NCBI GenBank assembly: GCA_964023275.1
Contig: OZ029921.1
Coordinates: 16,645,204 to 16,709,203 of the forward strand
Length of the DNA stretch: 64,000 nucleotides
Reading direction: 5' to 3'
From: Norana najaformis
Lineage: Eukaryota > Annelida > Clitellata > Crassiclitellata > Hormogastridae
In this document: piece by piece, positions 32,761 to 45,779 of the stretch
Position numbering within the stretch: the stretch's first letter is position 1
Layout of the letters: each line of letters opens with the position of its first letter
The notes under the pieces: model-generated
The model's database searches: none
Told to the model about the DNA's origin: nothing
What the model saw: the letters and a program-made list of their open reading frames with translations, nothing else
Made by a program: the position numbers and the translations under genes

Positions 32761-33274
32761 CTTCTTCTCATCTTCTTCAATATATAGAGAGCTATAAAAA
32801 GGAATAAATACGCGATCGGCAGTGATCGCTCTGTAACTATGAATGACCATTGTTTGCGCCGTTGTAAGGTCGTTCGGTGTGTTTGTGAATGTTGTTGTTG
32901 TTGTTGTACGATTCTACGATTTTTATTGACCCTTGTGAACTGTTCTAATGGATTGCGGAAGAAGTCTCGGCTTCCACTGCCCCACGACACAGAGGATTAT
33001 TTTCCCAACTATAGCGACGCATCAATGGTGTTGATGTCGTCAATGGTTTCCGCGGATGCGCTTCTATGGTAACGGGAAGAAGACGACGAGTAATCCGACG
33101 AAACTATAATGCAGAGAATGACGCCGATGGGAGAACATGTTCATCCGGTGCTGTATCTTATCTGTCTCTTTGTCTACCTATACCCGCCTGTATGTTCCTT
33201 TGTCCGCCCGCTTATGTGTCTGTTACATGTCCGCCTCTATATCGGTTTGCATGCTCGCCTCAGTATGTCTGCAT

Positions 33275-33730
33275 GTATTAATTAATTAATTTTATTTAAA
33301 ACACTTATAACGCACGTAATGTCAGTAAACCTGAATTGTGAGGCGCAGGTGTATGTTCGCTATAGGGGCCAAGATGGTGTCATGCAAAAGCCAGGGTAAA
33401 ATATAAGCAGTCTTAACAAAAGTGATTTAAGAGACAATATCGAGTTTGCAAATCGGTCCTTTTGTGGTAGACAATTCCAATGACGACGAGTGCAGCACTT
33501 GAAGGCAACTGATCCTACAATTGTCCTGAGCAATAAATCCGTATCAAAACAGCACTACTGCAGAGTCTAGGAGGCGATTTTAGCAGTGTATTAAGATATG
33601 ATGAAAGGCCGAGGTGTTCTGCAGGGCTTTGAAGGTTAAGCATGCAATCTTAAACTTGATAAGTCATTCAACAGAAAACCAGCGAAGCCCACGAAGTAAG
33701 GCGATCTAATGCACTTGATGATGAAGAACA
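33275..33730. repeat. Interspersed repeat, LINE 3'-UTR-like
   Basis: It starts after a TTAATTAATTAA run with TTTATTTAAAACACTTATAA and CGCACGTAATG. It continues with non-coding blocks (GACAATTCCAATGACGACGA, CACTTGAAGGCAACTG, AAGGTTAAGCATGCAATCTT) that resemble the 3' UTR of the LINE at 23941-24340 in layout and short matches. It probably represents an antisense LINE 3' end. Confidence 0.5.
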
Positions 33731-36235
33731 CGTAACAACTCTCGAAAGAGAGTTTTTAACCCTCTACAGATTTTTTAGATTAAAAGAGGATATACCGTAT
33801 AACACCACATTTGCATTGTTTAATCGAGAACGAACAAGTAACAAGGAACTTAGCCACTCATCATTCAAAGAGTGTCTGATGTAACAAAATGCCATAATGT
33901 GGTAGAAAAAAGACCTGCAAATAGAAGAACTATGTGAGGTCATGGAGAGCGAGTTATCAATCGTTACATCGAGTTTTAAATTTGTCGGGTAATGTTATTT
34001 CGGTTCCTGCAAGGTCAACAGGTTCCTGCAAGGTCAACAGATGAATGTGAAGAGACAGACTGCATATGCTGCTATAGGTTCTAAAAGAATTGCCTCTGCA
34101 GACTTTTCTGCTCGGTTGATTGCAAGGTCATTAAAGCAGAACCAAATTATAAAGACTTTTGTGCCTACACAGAGTATTGTACCGACAGTAGTCTCGGTAT
34201 AGGCCCAGGAAAACTATGCTACTGAATAAATGAATTGTTTGTTGCAACGTTAATCCCAAGGTATAGGATCTTGGGCTCAAAACTCCAAAGACTGAGGGTT
34301 CAAATCTTGCCAAAGTGATTTCAGCCTTCTACTTAGCCGATTACACCTATAGACATGTACTGTCCTCCTTAGCTTCATACTGTCGACGGGTACTCTGCGA
34401 TATAATCATTTAAATTCTATCTCCATGTTTTATCTCTCCTTACTCGCCGTTGAGCCTTTAACTCTTTTACAATGTTGTTAGTAATTTTACTCCTACATCT
34501 TTAATCTACATCTGACAATATAATGTAGGCCTATGATAAAGCTTATAATCCTGCATTGTAAGTGTCATCATCGTCTTATTTTTGTTTATCAATATTTTAC
34601 ATATTACTGATATCATTTCCAGAAATTGCGAACAAAGGGTAAAAAAATTCTAAGACTTTCAGACACATCTATGCTATATCAATCGTTACATCAAGAGTTT
34701 TAACACCCATTTTGTCTAACAGCCTCAATATTCCAAGCTCCGGAAGGCTTAACAAAGCATTCCAGGTGCAACTGATTTAACTGAAAATTCTGAGTTTTAC
34801 ACCCAGGTTTACTAAGTGCGTGTGCACAAAATTCACCGACAATGTTTTAGTGTCTGTTGCATCTTCTCAACTGTACAAGAAACAAAGCTTTTACGAAGCA
34901 AAAGTTTTTTCTTGCAAATATTTGCAACTGCTGACTTGTAACCAAGAACATGTCAGTCTGATGTTAAAATCTATTCACAATATTCATCGTTTAGACCTAT
35001 GTCAGCCATTGACTGAATACGCGTCATGAAGGTTATTTGTAGTTCGTCAATGGAACTCAGCTGGTTTTAGCAGTCAGTCATATTCTGTTTTGCATTTGTA
35101 GAAGAAAATGGATTCAATGGAAGTTGTTTTTTGTAGTATACACCGTAGCCACCGGGCTTTCTATTTGTCTGACACTTTTTCATGACTTGGAACCAAAACT
35201 GACTTTACCTGCTTCACCAATTTTGTCGACATCCACCATATAAGACTTATGAAGTCTTTCCTGCGGTTAATATTCCGTTTATAGACGGAGGCCCTGGCAT
35301 ATGGCTATGGCAATTTGTGGATGTAGGTTATGCGTAATTTGCAGTACCAGCATTTTGCTTTTTGTTGTTACGTTATAAAAAAAGATGCTTAGCGGTCAGT
35401 AACAGTTCTTTTTCTGTGTTTGGCCATATGTTCTACAGGTCTCCTCAAATTCGTCCACTGTTAGCCACATAGTCCGCCAAAAGCGTCCTTGTTAACTGCT
35501 TAATTTATTGCAACATGAATGTATTTATTCTGTCATTTTCAGATGCTTCTTTCGCACCAACCCTGACCAATCCGTCGAGTGAAGAAAGTTGAAAGAAAAA
35601 TCTAAACACTTTTCAAACATATTGCAGACTTCGAATGATAAATTAATGCAGATCTTTTTTTGCAGTTGTTTTTATATATGCATATATATAATGTATACAT
35701 GCATGCATATATGTATGAATATGTGTATATGTGTAATGCAGATATAATAGATTTGGATTTCTGAAGAATTTTTGTGATATATGTTTGAAGAAGAAGTGTT
35801 TTTTGAATATGGCGATTTTTATTTAAACAGCGTATAACGACTCAAGAGATTGTAAGTTTGTTTTAAGTACTTGAAGTTTTTAAAGTGTTTCATACAGTTT
35901 ATTTACAGAAGATTGCAATTTTGAAGTTGAGTATTACTGTTTTAATTTAAACATTATAGCCTAAAGAGTTTTTAAATTTGAGTTTTGTACTTAGGATTTT
36001 TGATATGCCTTTATGTAATCCAGTTTATATATATATAGTAGGTTAGGATTATGTGACATTTTCATTTTAAGAATTCTTGTTTCGCAAATGAAAATTTTTA
36101 TTTTAAGCAGCATAGTGAGTTTTTTTATCTTATATTAGATTTTTTATATCTTCTTGTAAGTTAAAATGTAAAAGAAGATCGCTTTTAATGCCTATTTTTC
36201 TCCAGTTGAGTCAAAATCGTTCAAATCTGAGAACG
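33731..36235. other. Unassigned AT-rich region
   Basis: No recognisable genes. A B-box-like GGGTTCAAATCTTGCC at 34297 may be a SINE head on the plus strand. ATGCATATATG runs occur at 35675-35740, followed by T-rich DNA to 36200. Confidence 0.4.
34003..34041. repeat. 19-bp direct duplication
   Basis: GGTTCCTGCAAGGTCAACA occurs twice, back to back. Confidence 0.85.
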
Positions 36236-36239
36236 CTGA

Positions 36240-36385
36240 AGCTTTTTGCAGCCGGATGCCTTTCCTGGTGCCAAGTTCAGAACATGGGGAAATTTGCATG
36301 GCCAATCGCCCGGGCAAGATTTGAACCTTCAATCTTTGCAGTTTGATCCCAAGTTCCGCCTATAGCTGCAAAAAATTACTAATCC
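36240..36385 (-). mobile_element. SINE-like repeat with GGCATCCGGC motif
   Basis: On the minus strand a B-box-like AAGGTTCAAATCTTGCCC is followed by CACCAGGAAAGGCATCCGGC near its end. A GGCATCCGGC block of this kind is known from 3' regions of RTE-mobilised SINEs in animals. The family assignment is tentative. Confidence 0.5.
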
Positions 36386-37590
36386 ATTGAAACTGCACTA
36401 CTTGCCATTCACAATCAGCTCCATGGACAAAGGAAAAGTAATTGCTCTAATTCTCCTTCATAATGTTGATTACGGCACACTCCTTCATCGCTTCGAACAC
36501 TGGTTCGACCTTTTTGGTCCCATCTCCGTTGGTTCGCATCTTGCCTGCACCCTCGTACTCAGTCAATCCGTATATCAACCAAATCACTTCTGCTCCTACT
36601 GCATGTCTTGAATTGTGGTGTTCCACAAGGTTCTGTACTGGGCCGTCTCCTGTTTGCCACTCAATTCACTACTTACTGATAGCTGTCTTGATTATCACTT
36701 GTACGCTGATGGTACTCAGCTATTCATATATCATTCGACAGCAGCTGCACGTCTAATCCTGCACTCCAACTACTTGCTTCAGTTTTTGGTGATGTTCAGT
36801 CTTGGATGGCTAGTAAAAAACTTCTTTTGAATCCTTAAAAAATAAAATTTCTTCTTCTATATAGGCACAAGCCAACAACTTCGTAAATTTTATTACCTTG
36901 CATATTCAATTGCAATGGGCGGCTTGCTTGTCAATCGTACAGAACGTGCACGCAATCTAGACATAACATTTGGCTCCACTATATATCATTTTTTGATGAT
37001 GTTGGCACCATATGCAATTCAGCTCAATTTCACATATATACGGGATATTCGTAGAATCAGATCTCTCATGCCTAATACTGTCTTTCATCTCACTGGATAA
37101 TGCATTGGTTTCCAGCAGGTTTGACTACTGTAGCTCACTTCTTATTGGCATCACAAAGAGAGATCAGAGCACAAACTACAAATGGTTCTAAACTCTCTGG
37201 CCAGAGCCATAATGAAAGTATCTAAGTATCAGCATATTACATCAATATTGCATTGGTTACACAAGTTGCCCATCGAGCACAGAATCCAGTTTAAAATCTG
37301 TGTTATGGTTCACAGCCGACCTACCTCTGTTCCATGCGCAACTGTCATAATAACAAATATTGCACTCGATCAATGGATACTGTGATTCTTTTTGTACCTC
37401 GTAGAAGAACATTTTTTGGTTCTAGAGCGTTCTCGGTTGCTGGTCCTTGGCTTTGGAATTCGCTGCCAAGTTCTGCTCGTTCCGTCAATTTTGTGACGGT
37501 TTCTTGCATTGGATGCGACAAGCCAAAGCTGGCATTTTTAAAGTTCTTTAAGTTCACAGTTCGGCTAACCCGGATGCCGTAGGAGCTCAA
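36380..37590 (+). mobile_element. Decayed LINE (L2/CR1-like) RT and ORF2 C-terminus
   Basis: Broken frames on the plus strand follow ORF2 in order. First is GKVIALILLHNVDYGTLLHR (RT block with the usual F/VD changed) and FEHWFDLFG. Then the frame at about 36609 gives LNCGVPQGSVLG-like residues, and YHLYADGTQLFIYH near 36690, where the catalytic YADD is YADG. SRFDYCSSLLIG lies near 37110, LHWLHKLPIEHRIQFKICVM near 37240, and SRAFSVAGPWLWNSLPSSAR near 37420-37480. Frameshifts and stops separate them. The start is truncated within RT and no endonuclease precedes it. It is clearly inactive. Confidence 0.85.
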
Positions 37591-37904
37591 TTATAGCCAG
37601 TTCACAGGTTAATTGCCAGAAGTAAAACTTCTGGAAAGAAGCGAAGACCGACCTATATAACGATCCTTGCTGCTATATTCCGTAAGAACAATTGCTGTGT
37701 CGCATGTAATTTCGACGGTATACCAAAATCCGTAGCATCGCCAGTTCGACTGTTCGTTCGTTAAGCAGATCTATACTCGAATTAACGTCCACTTCAACTA
37801 TATCGCAATATTTATTGCAAACTAAATTCGATGGCCGAGTTTAAATAATATCCAATTCGCCAAAATGACTCCGACTAATCATCCACCGCAGCAGACCGTT
37901 TCTT

Positions 37905-38620
37905 CTCGATTATCTTTCAAACTCGCCTATTGCCTTCTTTTTTGCATTGTTGCTGATATCCGTTTTACTCACATACTTGATTCTTAATTTCTCAAGTCTT
38001 ACAGTCTTCTGATAAGCCAGTCCAGTCTTATTTGCTTCTTTAACTTCTAAAGATTTCTCCGTGTCTTGTTCTTTGCCGTTCTTTTTAATCTTTCGTGTTA
38101 CCCAAGGCCTCATGTTATTGGTTTTTATTTGCTTAGGTAGGTCCTAAGTTGTCTTCACAAATCCTCCTCATGACTTCCGTAAACGTTTCCCATGGCTAAT
38201 TCGTTCCCATGCCTATAATTCCACCTATCGTATCTTTGTTCATCAACCATTTCCTTGCTAATTTATAGTCTGCTTTAAAGAACTTGGATCTTTTCTTGTA
38301 AGCTAAGCCTTGACTTCCTGGATCTGCTCCATAACGAAATTCCATCTCATGATGATCACTAGTGTTAAAATGCTCTCCCTCGCTCAAATTCTATATCATA
38401 TTTTCATCTGATGTAATCACTTAGTCCAAAACGTTGTCCTCTGGAGGGCTCCATAATATGCTGCTGCATAAACCTGGCATAAATAGAATCTAAGAAAATT
38501 CGAACTTTTTTCTCTCTCTCCGTTCTATTTTCCTCAGGTAGTTGAAATATCCCATAATCAAAGACGTTTCTGATAGCTCTTTTCAGCAGTTGCACAGTCC
38601 CTGATCAGCTTCTCCTGTGG
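37905..38620 (-). mobile_element. Decayed LINE endonuclease domain
   Basis: Three minus-strand frames in order match the C-terminal half of an APE-type LINE endonuclease and the linker to RT. They are FLDSIYARFMQQHIMEPSRG near 38490-38430, then NTSDHHEMEFRYG (the SDH motif) near 38365, FKADYKLARKWLM near 38280, and the basic linker MRPWVTRKIKKNGKEQD near 38110. The element faces the LINE at 36380-37590, and the two 3' sides converge. RT is absent here. Confidence 0.75.
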
Positions 38621-38639
38621 CATCTGGAACTCTGGAACA

Positions 38640-41600
38640 AACTCCCACAAGCGCCTTAGTCCAGTTTAGTTGAATTTCAAGCCAGATGCTTTCTTTGAAA
38701 TGTAAATGTAGGCCCTACACTTTTTTCTACAGCGACCGTTTGGTCTCGACACTGCTCATCTTTCAACGAATTAAGGCTTCGTTCCTCACCTCCAGACCCA
38801 CGTCCAACAGGTTTTTGGTTAGCTGGAACCATTCTAAATAATCTTTAGGCATCTAAAGCCAGTTCACTCTTCGTCCATGATTCTACTATTTTAATTATGT
38901 CAGGATTCTGTTTATATGTATACATATTTCCAATTCTGCTCTTTGTGTAGTACTTACTGTTACTATACATCTAGCATTTGCAAACGTACACTTTAAAACT
39001 GTATTACCTCTATTGTTCTTGCATCTCCTGTCTTCTTAATTGTCAAGATTTTCTTCACAGTTTTTACCTTTGTTTCTGTGACAGTTGGCGAGTCCTTTAA
39101 CTTCTTGCTTTTTTGATAGTCACGGTTATTCCCGTTTACTGAGTCTTTCCTCCCATGGCTTCTGTTCACAGATTTTATTTCTCACGCTCTTGGGAGGATG
39201 ATGGACTTTGGTCTATAGGAACTCTATTTCGCAATGTAGAATCGGCGTTCTTTATCGGTATATTAATTTTTCAGTGGCACTTTTTCATCGTGAGCTGTCT
39301 CATTCACACTGACTTCAATCATCACCACTTTATGAAATAATTATTAATAGCCGAACTCAGATGGTGGCAGTCGGTCTCAGATGTCACGTGATGGTGCGTC
39401 GTCAATCGGACGCGGCACCAAGATTGACGGATTGCTCTCAGGTGGGTTCTGACCGCTGTCGAAGGCAAATCGAGTTAGGATCGCATTGACGCCATCCCTG
39501 GTAGAGCCTCACATGACATCGGCAGACGGACACTTAAATGACCACCGCTAAATAAATTTGTTAAATAATTAAAAGACTTCTGTTCTGGCTTCTAATCAAT
39601 CTTAAGAAGGCTCGACTATGGAGTGGAAATCGAGTGGCCTTTGAGGTATACACCGTGGAAATGGATGCAAATCATATCTTATAATATATATTAATATGCA
39701 TAATATGTTATAATTGTTTCTTACAGTAAAACGTCTTTTTTAGCATTGTCATTTAACACTGTATCTTGATTTAGTCGTGAATTCGACAGCACCCGGTACA
39801 TGCGGAGTGAATACCAAACTCTAAAATATAACTCGACATGCACTTGAGGTAGCGTTAAATTAGTGTGAAATTCCTACCAGTGTATCCCGGATCAGGCGAT
39901 CCTCGATCATGAGAAATGGAGATGAAAAGCACAGCAGTTCTGTTCATCCTTTAGTCTTTGTCTGATGTTTCAAGATGAATTTCAACTGACAAACATATTC
40001 AAAATGTACTTAGATTATCTAAGTTCAAACGACGTATTGTTGCGTTTACGCGTCATAAGCCTACATGTGCAGAACGGCTGTCAGCAATTTTTTTTAAATT
40101 CTGGATCGTATATTTAGAAGCAAGTAGCCCAGCGTTTCTTCCTTGAATGCTGTGCAGTGGCACCGCACTTAACCAACTCTAAACATGCAGCAGCATACAA
40201 CGTGAGTGCTATAAATTAGTTTTAATAGGCAGAACCGAATCGGAACAAGTAGAAGCATTGACCATCCGAGTACACATGGATTGTGTTCAAAGCACGCGTA
40301 CCGAGTTTCCGCAACAGATGTCGGTTCTGCGCCGAGTCAAAAGATGAAATCCTCTCACATATCTGCCGAACTGCGCCCGGAGACAAAGCCCTTATTCTCA
40401 TCCACTCCATAACCGAGTCTTCTTAGGGCCCTTCTAAGCCGCTCTGATAAACGCCCGTTTTTTCTACATCCATCGGTTGGAGTTCCACGGAGCTGTGAGC
40501 GAAATGTATATTCATTGTTCGAAAGTTTTGCCAAACAAAGCAATAATTCGGCGGTTCCTCTAAATTTTAATTGGTCTCGGGTTTCGTCGATGGGAAGGAG
40601 GCAGCCCCTCCAGCCATCTCTTCTCCCTTATACAAGAAGCCGCGAAGGATTGCAGGGTCCGATCGACTGCATGACCACCGCTAGATCTTGTATATTATTC
40701 AGCCGGGATGAGTGGACAGCCTCTAATAGAGTCGAAGGACACAGGATATTCCTTTGCAAGTAGTGTCGTATGTGCCGACTAGGGAACACAACAAAACTAA
40801 TGACGACATGTAGGCAGATCATCTCAGAACACGAAACACCTTTAAACCTATACAAAGCGTATACCTGTCCGATGCACCTATAGGCGAGAAAAGGGAAACC
40901 GACCTGTGTTTCTGTCCATTTATTTAAGAAAACCCAAATACGTAAGGCTATCTTCGTGTTCATTTTAAGCCTCATAAGCTCTTGTTAATTGTGTGGTTGT
41001 TATTAGATGTTATTAGTTCTTATACTTTTCTTAGAGTTCTTTAGGTTAATATTTGTTGTCTGGGTTTCTTATAACGGGGCCAAATGAATAAGCATGTTTA
41101 CATATTGTGAGTCATGATTATGATATAGATGATCAGATCCAGTTTTCATCTGTAGATACATGGGCCGTGTGGTTTTCGTATACTTAACTAGGCTGTATAA
41201 CTTATCATATAGCCTAACCTTTCCATGTGTAGTGTGTCTAGCTCTGCAGTTTTTAATAGTAAACTGCATGCTCTTGCTTATGATGACTTTCATAACTATT
41301 TTTCACTAATCCAAGGAGGCTTAATTAGTGCAATATGAATGCGATGCATGGTTCTAGATAATCAAATTCCCGATACGATGATGAGAGCCTTATGTGGGAT
41401 AAACGGATCCCATACGACATGCACGCGAAGTGCAGCATGCTCCACTTACTTTCTTACTTACTTTGCCACTTAGCACTTACTCATCTATTTGGTTCAACCA
41501 CGCACTGCGTTTTTTCTTGGACGAGTCACCACACAACACTGCGCAACCACAGCGAGTCATCAAACAACACTGCACAACCACCCGCCTGTCATTCACAAAT

Positions 41601-41890
41601 GACTATGCAGTTGATGACTCACGAAGCTGCAGGCAATCAAGACTTTGGCCCATACAATTATATATATATATACATGCATAGGCCCAAATCTATCTGCACA
41701 TATAATAAACACAATGACGTAAACACATGCGGGAATCTAAATAATATACCCGGATAATTTATCTACGTCACTGTTTATTTATAGCTCGAAGCGCCCTACA
41801 GCAGAATTCCCGCATACAATGTGGGTGGATTTGCATGGATAGGTATGGCTGTCTGCTTCTCAGTGAATCTGCTCGTGTTTTGTGTTTCTG
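38640..41890. other. Unassigned region
   Basis: No recognisable genes. A WNxLP-like reading (LWNKLP) near 38620-38645 on the plus strand may be a trace of another LINE 3' end. ORFs of 60-120 codons between 39155 and 41757 carry no recognised domain. Confidence 0.4.
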
Positions 41891-42770
41891 GGTGAATCTG
41901 GGTGTTGTGTGCACGTTGTTATCAGTTGCATGAATACACGTCTTTTAAAGCAGCAACAGACTCAACAGGCCGCAAATTGGATGGAGATGCAATCGAAGGG
42001 TTCGACAGTCAGTCCATTGTTCCACGCCAGTTTTCCATAGAAGATTCGCTGTGCATAACGCTGAACACATCCGCATTAGAACACATTGCAATAGAGAGTT
42101 ATAATAGCGCTCCTCCAAGAGCTTATACAGCCCCACCCTGTTCGAAAACAACACACGGGAAAGTTCAGGCGTCTGTATCACATACACTGTAATGAGCAAA
42201 GGAAAACTGCACATGTTGAGAAAGGTTCAGGAAATCCCCATGCTCTACCAACAGTCGACACACTCAGAGGCTGAAGGATATTACTCCAAAAGGGCAAACA
42301 AAAGGCATAAGGCAATATTTCCTTATAGGCAAGGTACGAGGTTCGACAACGAATTGTCCATTTCTCACGCATGAGGCAACGGAATACGAACCGAGAACAA
42401 ACGAGTGAAAGACCGACAATCTATAGCTGCCCAGCAAAATGCCTCGACGGTTGCACAGCACTCGAGTTTTTCTACATCGTCGTTACAAAAAAAATCAGAT
42501 TTGCTATACACCTCGTATTGGAGTCGAGCAAGAAAGTCCAATTTACTGACGGTGCAACTAAGCTGCGGGCAGAATATCAGCGAAGTACAAATGGGAGTCG
42601 GAATAGTCTGCACAGATGCAGGAAACAGATGGACTTCCAAGCAGACTTCTCGATGTTCTAGGTGAAGCCAAGAATGCGTGACTTGTGCGATCGAGTGAGT
42701 CAGCAGCCAATGACGATATCATTCTGTACAAGTAACATTCCAAGAGTCTCTTGTGACAAGCGCTTGATTT
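41890..42770 (+). other. Cluster of overlapping ORFs, unknown
   Basis: Open frames of 60-96 codons lie nearly end to end on the plus strand (41902-42192, 42192-42374, 42371-42661), with minus-strand shadows. GC content is more gene-like than the flanks. No domain, splice pattern or repeat match was recognised. It could be a broken transposon or a fragment of a gene. Confidence 0.25.
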
Positions 42771-43444
42771 TTGTAGCCTTCGCGATATCGCGACGACCTT
42801 TTTCGGCAGTGGGAGAGAGAGAGAGACAGAGAAGTAAACAGATAGAGCGGGAGACAGAGACGGAGAGATGCATTATTGAGGACGGAGAAAGACGCTTTCT
42901 CTTATGCGTAGTTTTGATGTGGGTCGATGCAGTGACAATGGTTTGTCTTTACACGCGGTCCTGCATTTCCTGTGCTACGAACAATAGCACCAGGCACCAA
43001 GTGACCACAACGATGCGTCGATCCAAGACGTCGGTTGACACCGAATGACACCTCAACACCGATAGACTACGGAGGATCAACTACGACACCGGGCACCGCC
43101 GTCCTTCCTCCCTCCCTCCCCTGCCCTCACCTTCGTCGACTCTCGACGCCCACTGCTTGACGGAAGGCAAACAGCCAAGCGCAGGAGGCCTATTTGTAGA
43201 AGCAAGGGCGAAGACAGAGGCATAGCAGAGTTAGTTAGAGGTCAAAAGAGGACAAGGAAAGGGGGTTGATGTAGAGGTAAAGCTAACTAGGAGAAAAGGA
43301 AAAAGCAGATGAGTTGAGGTAGAGGTAGAGGCCAAAGATGTGACAAGGAATTAGTGGTAGAAAGTTTGAGGCAGAGCCAGAAGCACAAACATACACTGGG
43401 CCATGGCAAATCTTTAAGTATCGGGCATATAAATAGAAACATTG

Positions 43445-43570
43445 TAACTGTCAATGATAGATGCAAAGGCACAGAGGCAAAGACACGGGCAAAGACACAG
43501 ACACAGGCAAAGGCAAAGAGGCGGAGGCAAAGGCAGAGACAAAGGCAGAAGCAGGCGCAGAAGCAAACAC
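43445..43570. repeat. Purine-rich (GGCAAA/GGCAGA)n tract
   Basis: CAAAGGCACAGAGGCAAAGA-type hexamer repeats. The Lys/Arg/Gln-rich frame is low complexity. Confidence 0.75.
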
Positions 43571-43825
43571 ACTATAGGGGCAAAGGCACAGATGAAGAAG
43601 CCAAACTGTGATCTGATAAAGAAGTTTCGGCCACTAATTTTAATGCATCTAAACCAATCATGTCGAATGCCTTCTATATCTGCAAATTTCATCTACTCGC
43701 GTTTTTTATAATTATCTAAAAGCCAGTTTCCAGAAGCAGTCAGTGGGTCTAACATTTACCTTGAGCAAAGCAACTGCGTAAAGGAGTTGCATTCCTAAAC
43801 TTCGCAATCAAACCCTAAGACTAAC

Positions 43826-44010
43826 ACGTACCTTACCTCACCTTACCTCACCTTACCTTCCTTTACTTTACCTTACCTTATATTTACACGATTTGACCTG
43901 ACCTTCTCCTATCTTATCTTACCTTACCTTTATTTACATTATCACCTTATCTTACCTGTCCTTATCTTATCATATATACTTACCTGACTTGAATTTACCT
44001 TACCTTCCAG
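43826..44010. repeat. (ACCTT)n degenerate tract
   Basis: ACCTTACCTCACCTTACCTT-type pentamers, decaying rightward. It is the complementary orientation of the 21.7-kb tract. Confidence 0.85.
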
Positions 44011-44094
44011 CTATCTTCTTGATTCTTTGTTGAATACATAGCTTTGAAAATATTTTAAAATAATAATTATCAACTTTGATACAACCGCTGTGTA

Positions 44095-44280
44095 TTATTG
44101 TAATGCATAAGGTTTTAACCGATGGCGCACTAAAACTAAGTAGTGTAGCCAGTTTATTACCCAGATAATCAGTTCACTAAGACAGAATGGCAATGGTGGA
44201 TTTTGGCTGAGGTTTTTCCTAAGCTATTTTGTCTTAGACCAGTAATAAATTACCTTAACTTACCTTAACCTTATAATAAT
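44095..44280. repeat. Family E-like repeat with TTACC end
   Basis: TTGTAATGCATAAGGTTTTA then ACCGATGGCGCAC resembles 28760. It is followed by a segment ending TTACCTTAACTTACCTTAAC. Confidence 0.4.
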
Positions 44281-45078
44281 ATATAGCCTACTTTGTCTGA
44301 CCAGTCAAGCCCATCATGTAGAGCAATGCATCACTCAAAGCGTGGAAGTGCATTATGACCTGCCATATTAGAGATCTTTTGTAACTTGCTAGACATAATC
44401 GGTATGGCTATTATTTTACACGATAATCAACTATTAATTAGCTTGAAAATCACGTGAAGTCGATTAAGAACTGAAACTGTGGCTAGAAATGACTCATTTA
44501 GTCGTTTTAGCTGCAAGGTTACACATATAGAGCTAAGTATATCTTTGCGCATGACATTAATGGGTAGAGCGCAGAAGGACAAAATTCAATAGCAATGCGG
44601 GACTCGATAACTCACTGACTTAACAAGATGGCTGCCATGGCTCTCCGTCTGGTTAGCCAGTTGGCTTCTGCTGTAATATGTTTAGACATAAATAACGAAT
44701 AATAATCGTCCGAGGAAGACTGAGTTCTGAAATTGCTTCAGTTGAACCTTCAAAGAAGAGCTGAAATTAATGACGACGAGCGGCGGAAGCAAAGGCTAGG
44801 CCAGTGCAGAGAGAACCCTTGTAATCGGCGGTCAGCCGCTCCATCGCCCGTCATGGCGACGACTTTCATCGCGTCACGCGTGGGCGAACGACGATAATAA
44901 ACGGTGAAAGTGGCGAATGTTACGGACTGACTGACTGCAAAGAAGCGAGAGGCGTCCTTGCGCAAGGAAAGCAACGGGACCGGACGAAATGTGCAATTTG
45001 CCAGGCTGTACAATAGAACGACGGGATTGAGTTACAATCGGTATATAAAAAGATAGCACGCCGCCGCTACTGCTCACC

Positions 45079-45196
45079 TATACATACATATATACATACA
45101 TACATACATACATACATACATACATACATACATACATACATACATACATACATACATACATACATACATACATACATACATACATACATACATACA

Positions 45197-45229
<33 letters not shown>

Positions 45230-45247
45230 GCATACATACATACATAA
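45079..45247. repeat. (TACA)n microsatellite, about 40 units
   Basis: A long, nearly perfect tetranucleotide array with ATATAT interruptions at both ends. The Tyr/Met/Cys/Val-rich minus ORF across it is an artefact. Confidence 0.96.
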
Positions 45248-45289
45248 GAATAATGAGACCATATAGTCGTGGTCTTGCGTTGTTAGGTC

Positions 45290-45365
45290 TGGAACACTTT
45301 TGATAAGATTTCTACAAGAAGCGCTACATAAACGTGCAATTACAATTACGATTACAAAGATAGTG
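45290..45365 (+). mobile_element. LINE 3' tail remnant
   Basis: AGAAGCGCTACATAAACGTG followed by CAATTACAATTACGATTAC is the same 3' end and (AATTAC)n tail as at 3120 and 60750. Confidence 0.6.
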
Positions 45366-45779
45366 ACAGTACGTTGCATCTCAATGCATTTGATCCCGTA
45401 CACTTCGTCACAATGCACTAAATCCCATTACATTACACAACAACAGAAACATTACATATCTTACATCAGAATACAAATCATCGCAATGAGCTCCTAAATC
45501 CAGGGGACCAGGGTTGTTGTGCCTACAACGTCGTCAAGCGGGGAAGTGGGGAGAAGCATAGCTTACATCGCCCATGTCTGTCCGCAGCACATGTTTCAGT
45601 AGCAGACTATTGCCTCTTCATCTAGCTGATGATAACGCTTCCAACTGGCTGGACACGAACCGCTAGCGAAGAATGCGCCACGTTACAGAATATTACAATA
45701 CAGAATCTCCATATTACAATATCGCAACAATTTGCAACACACTACATTCGATCACAGTGCACGAATCACAATACAACAC

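Noticed and set aside
42650-42760. Possible RNase H-like motif in the ORF cluster at 42 kb
   Set aside because: A short TDGA-like match only; no further catalytic spacing could be followed.
45074-45418. Tyr/Met/Cys/Val-repeat ORF
   Set aside because: It is a translation of the (TACA)n microsatellite.
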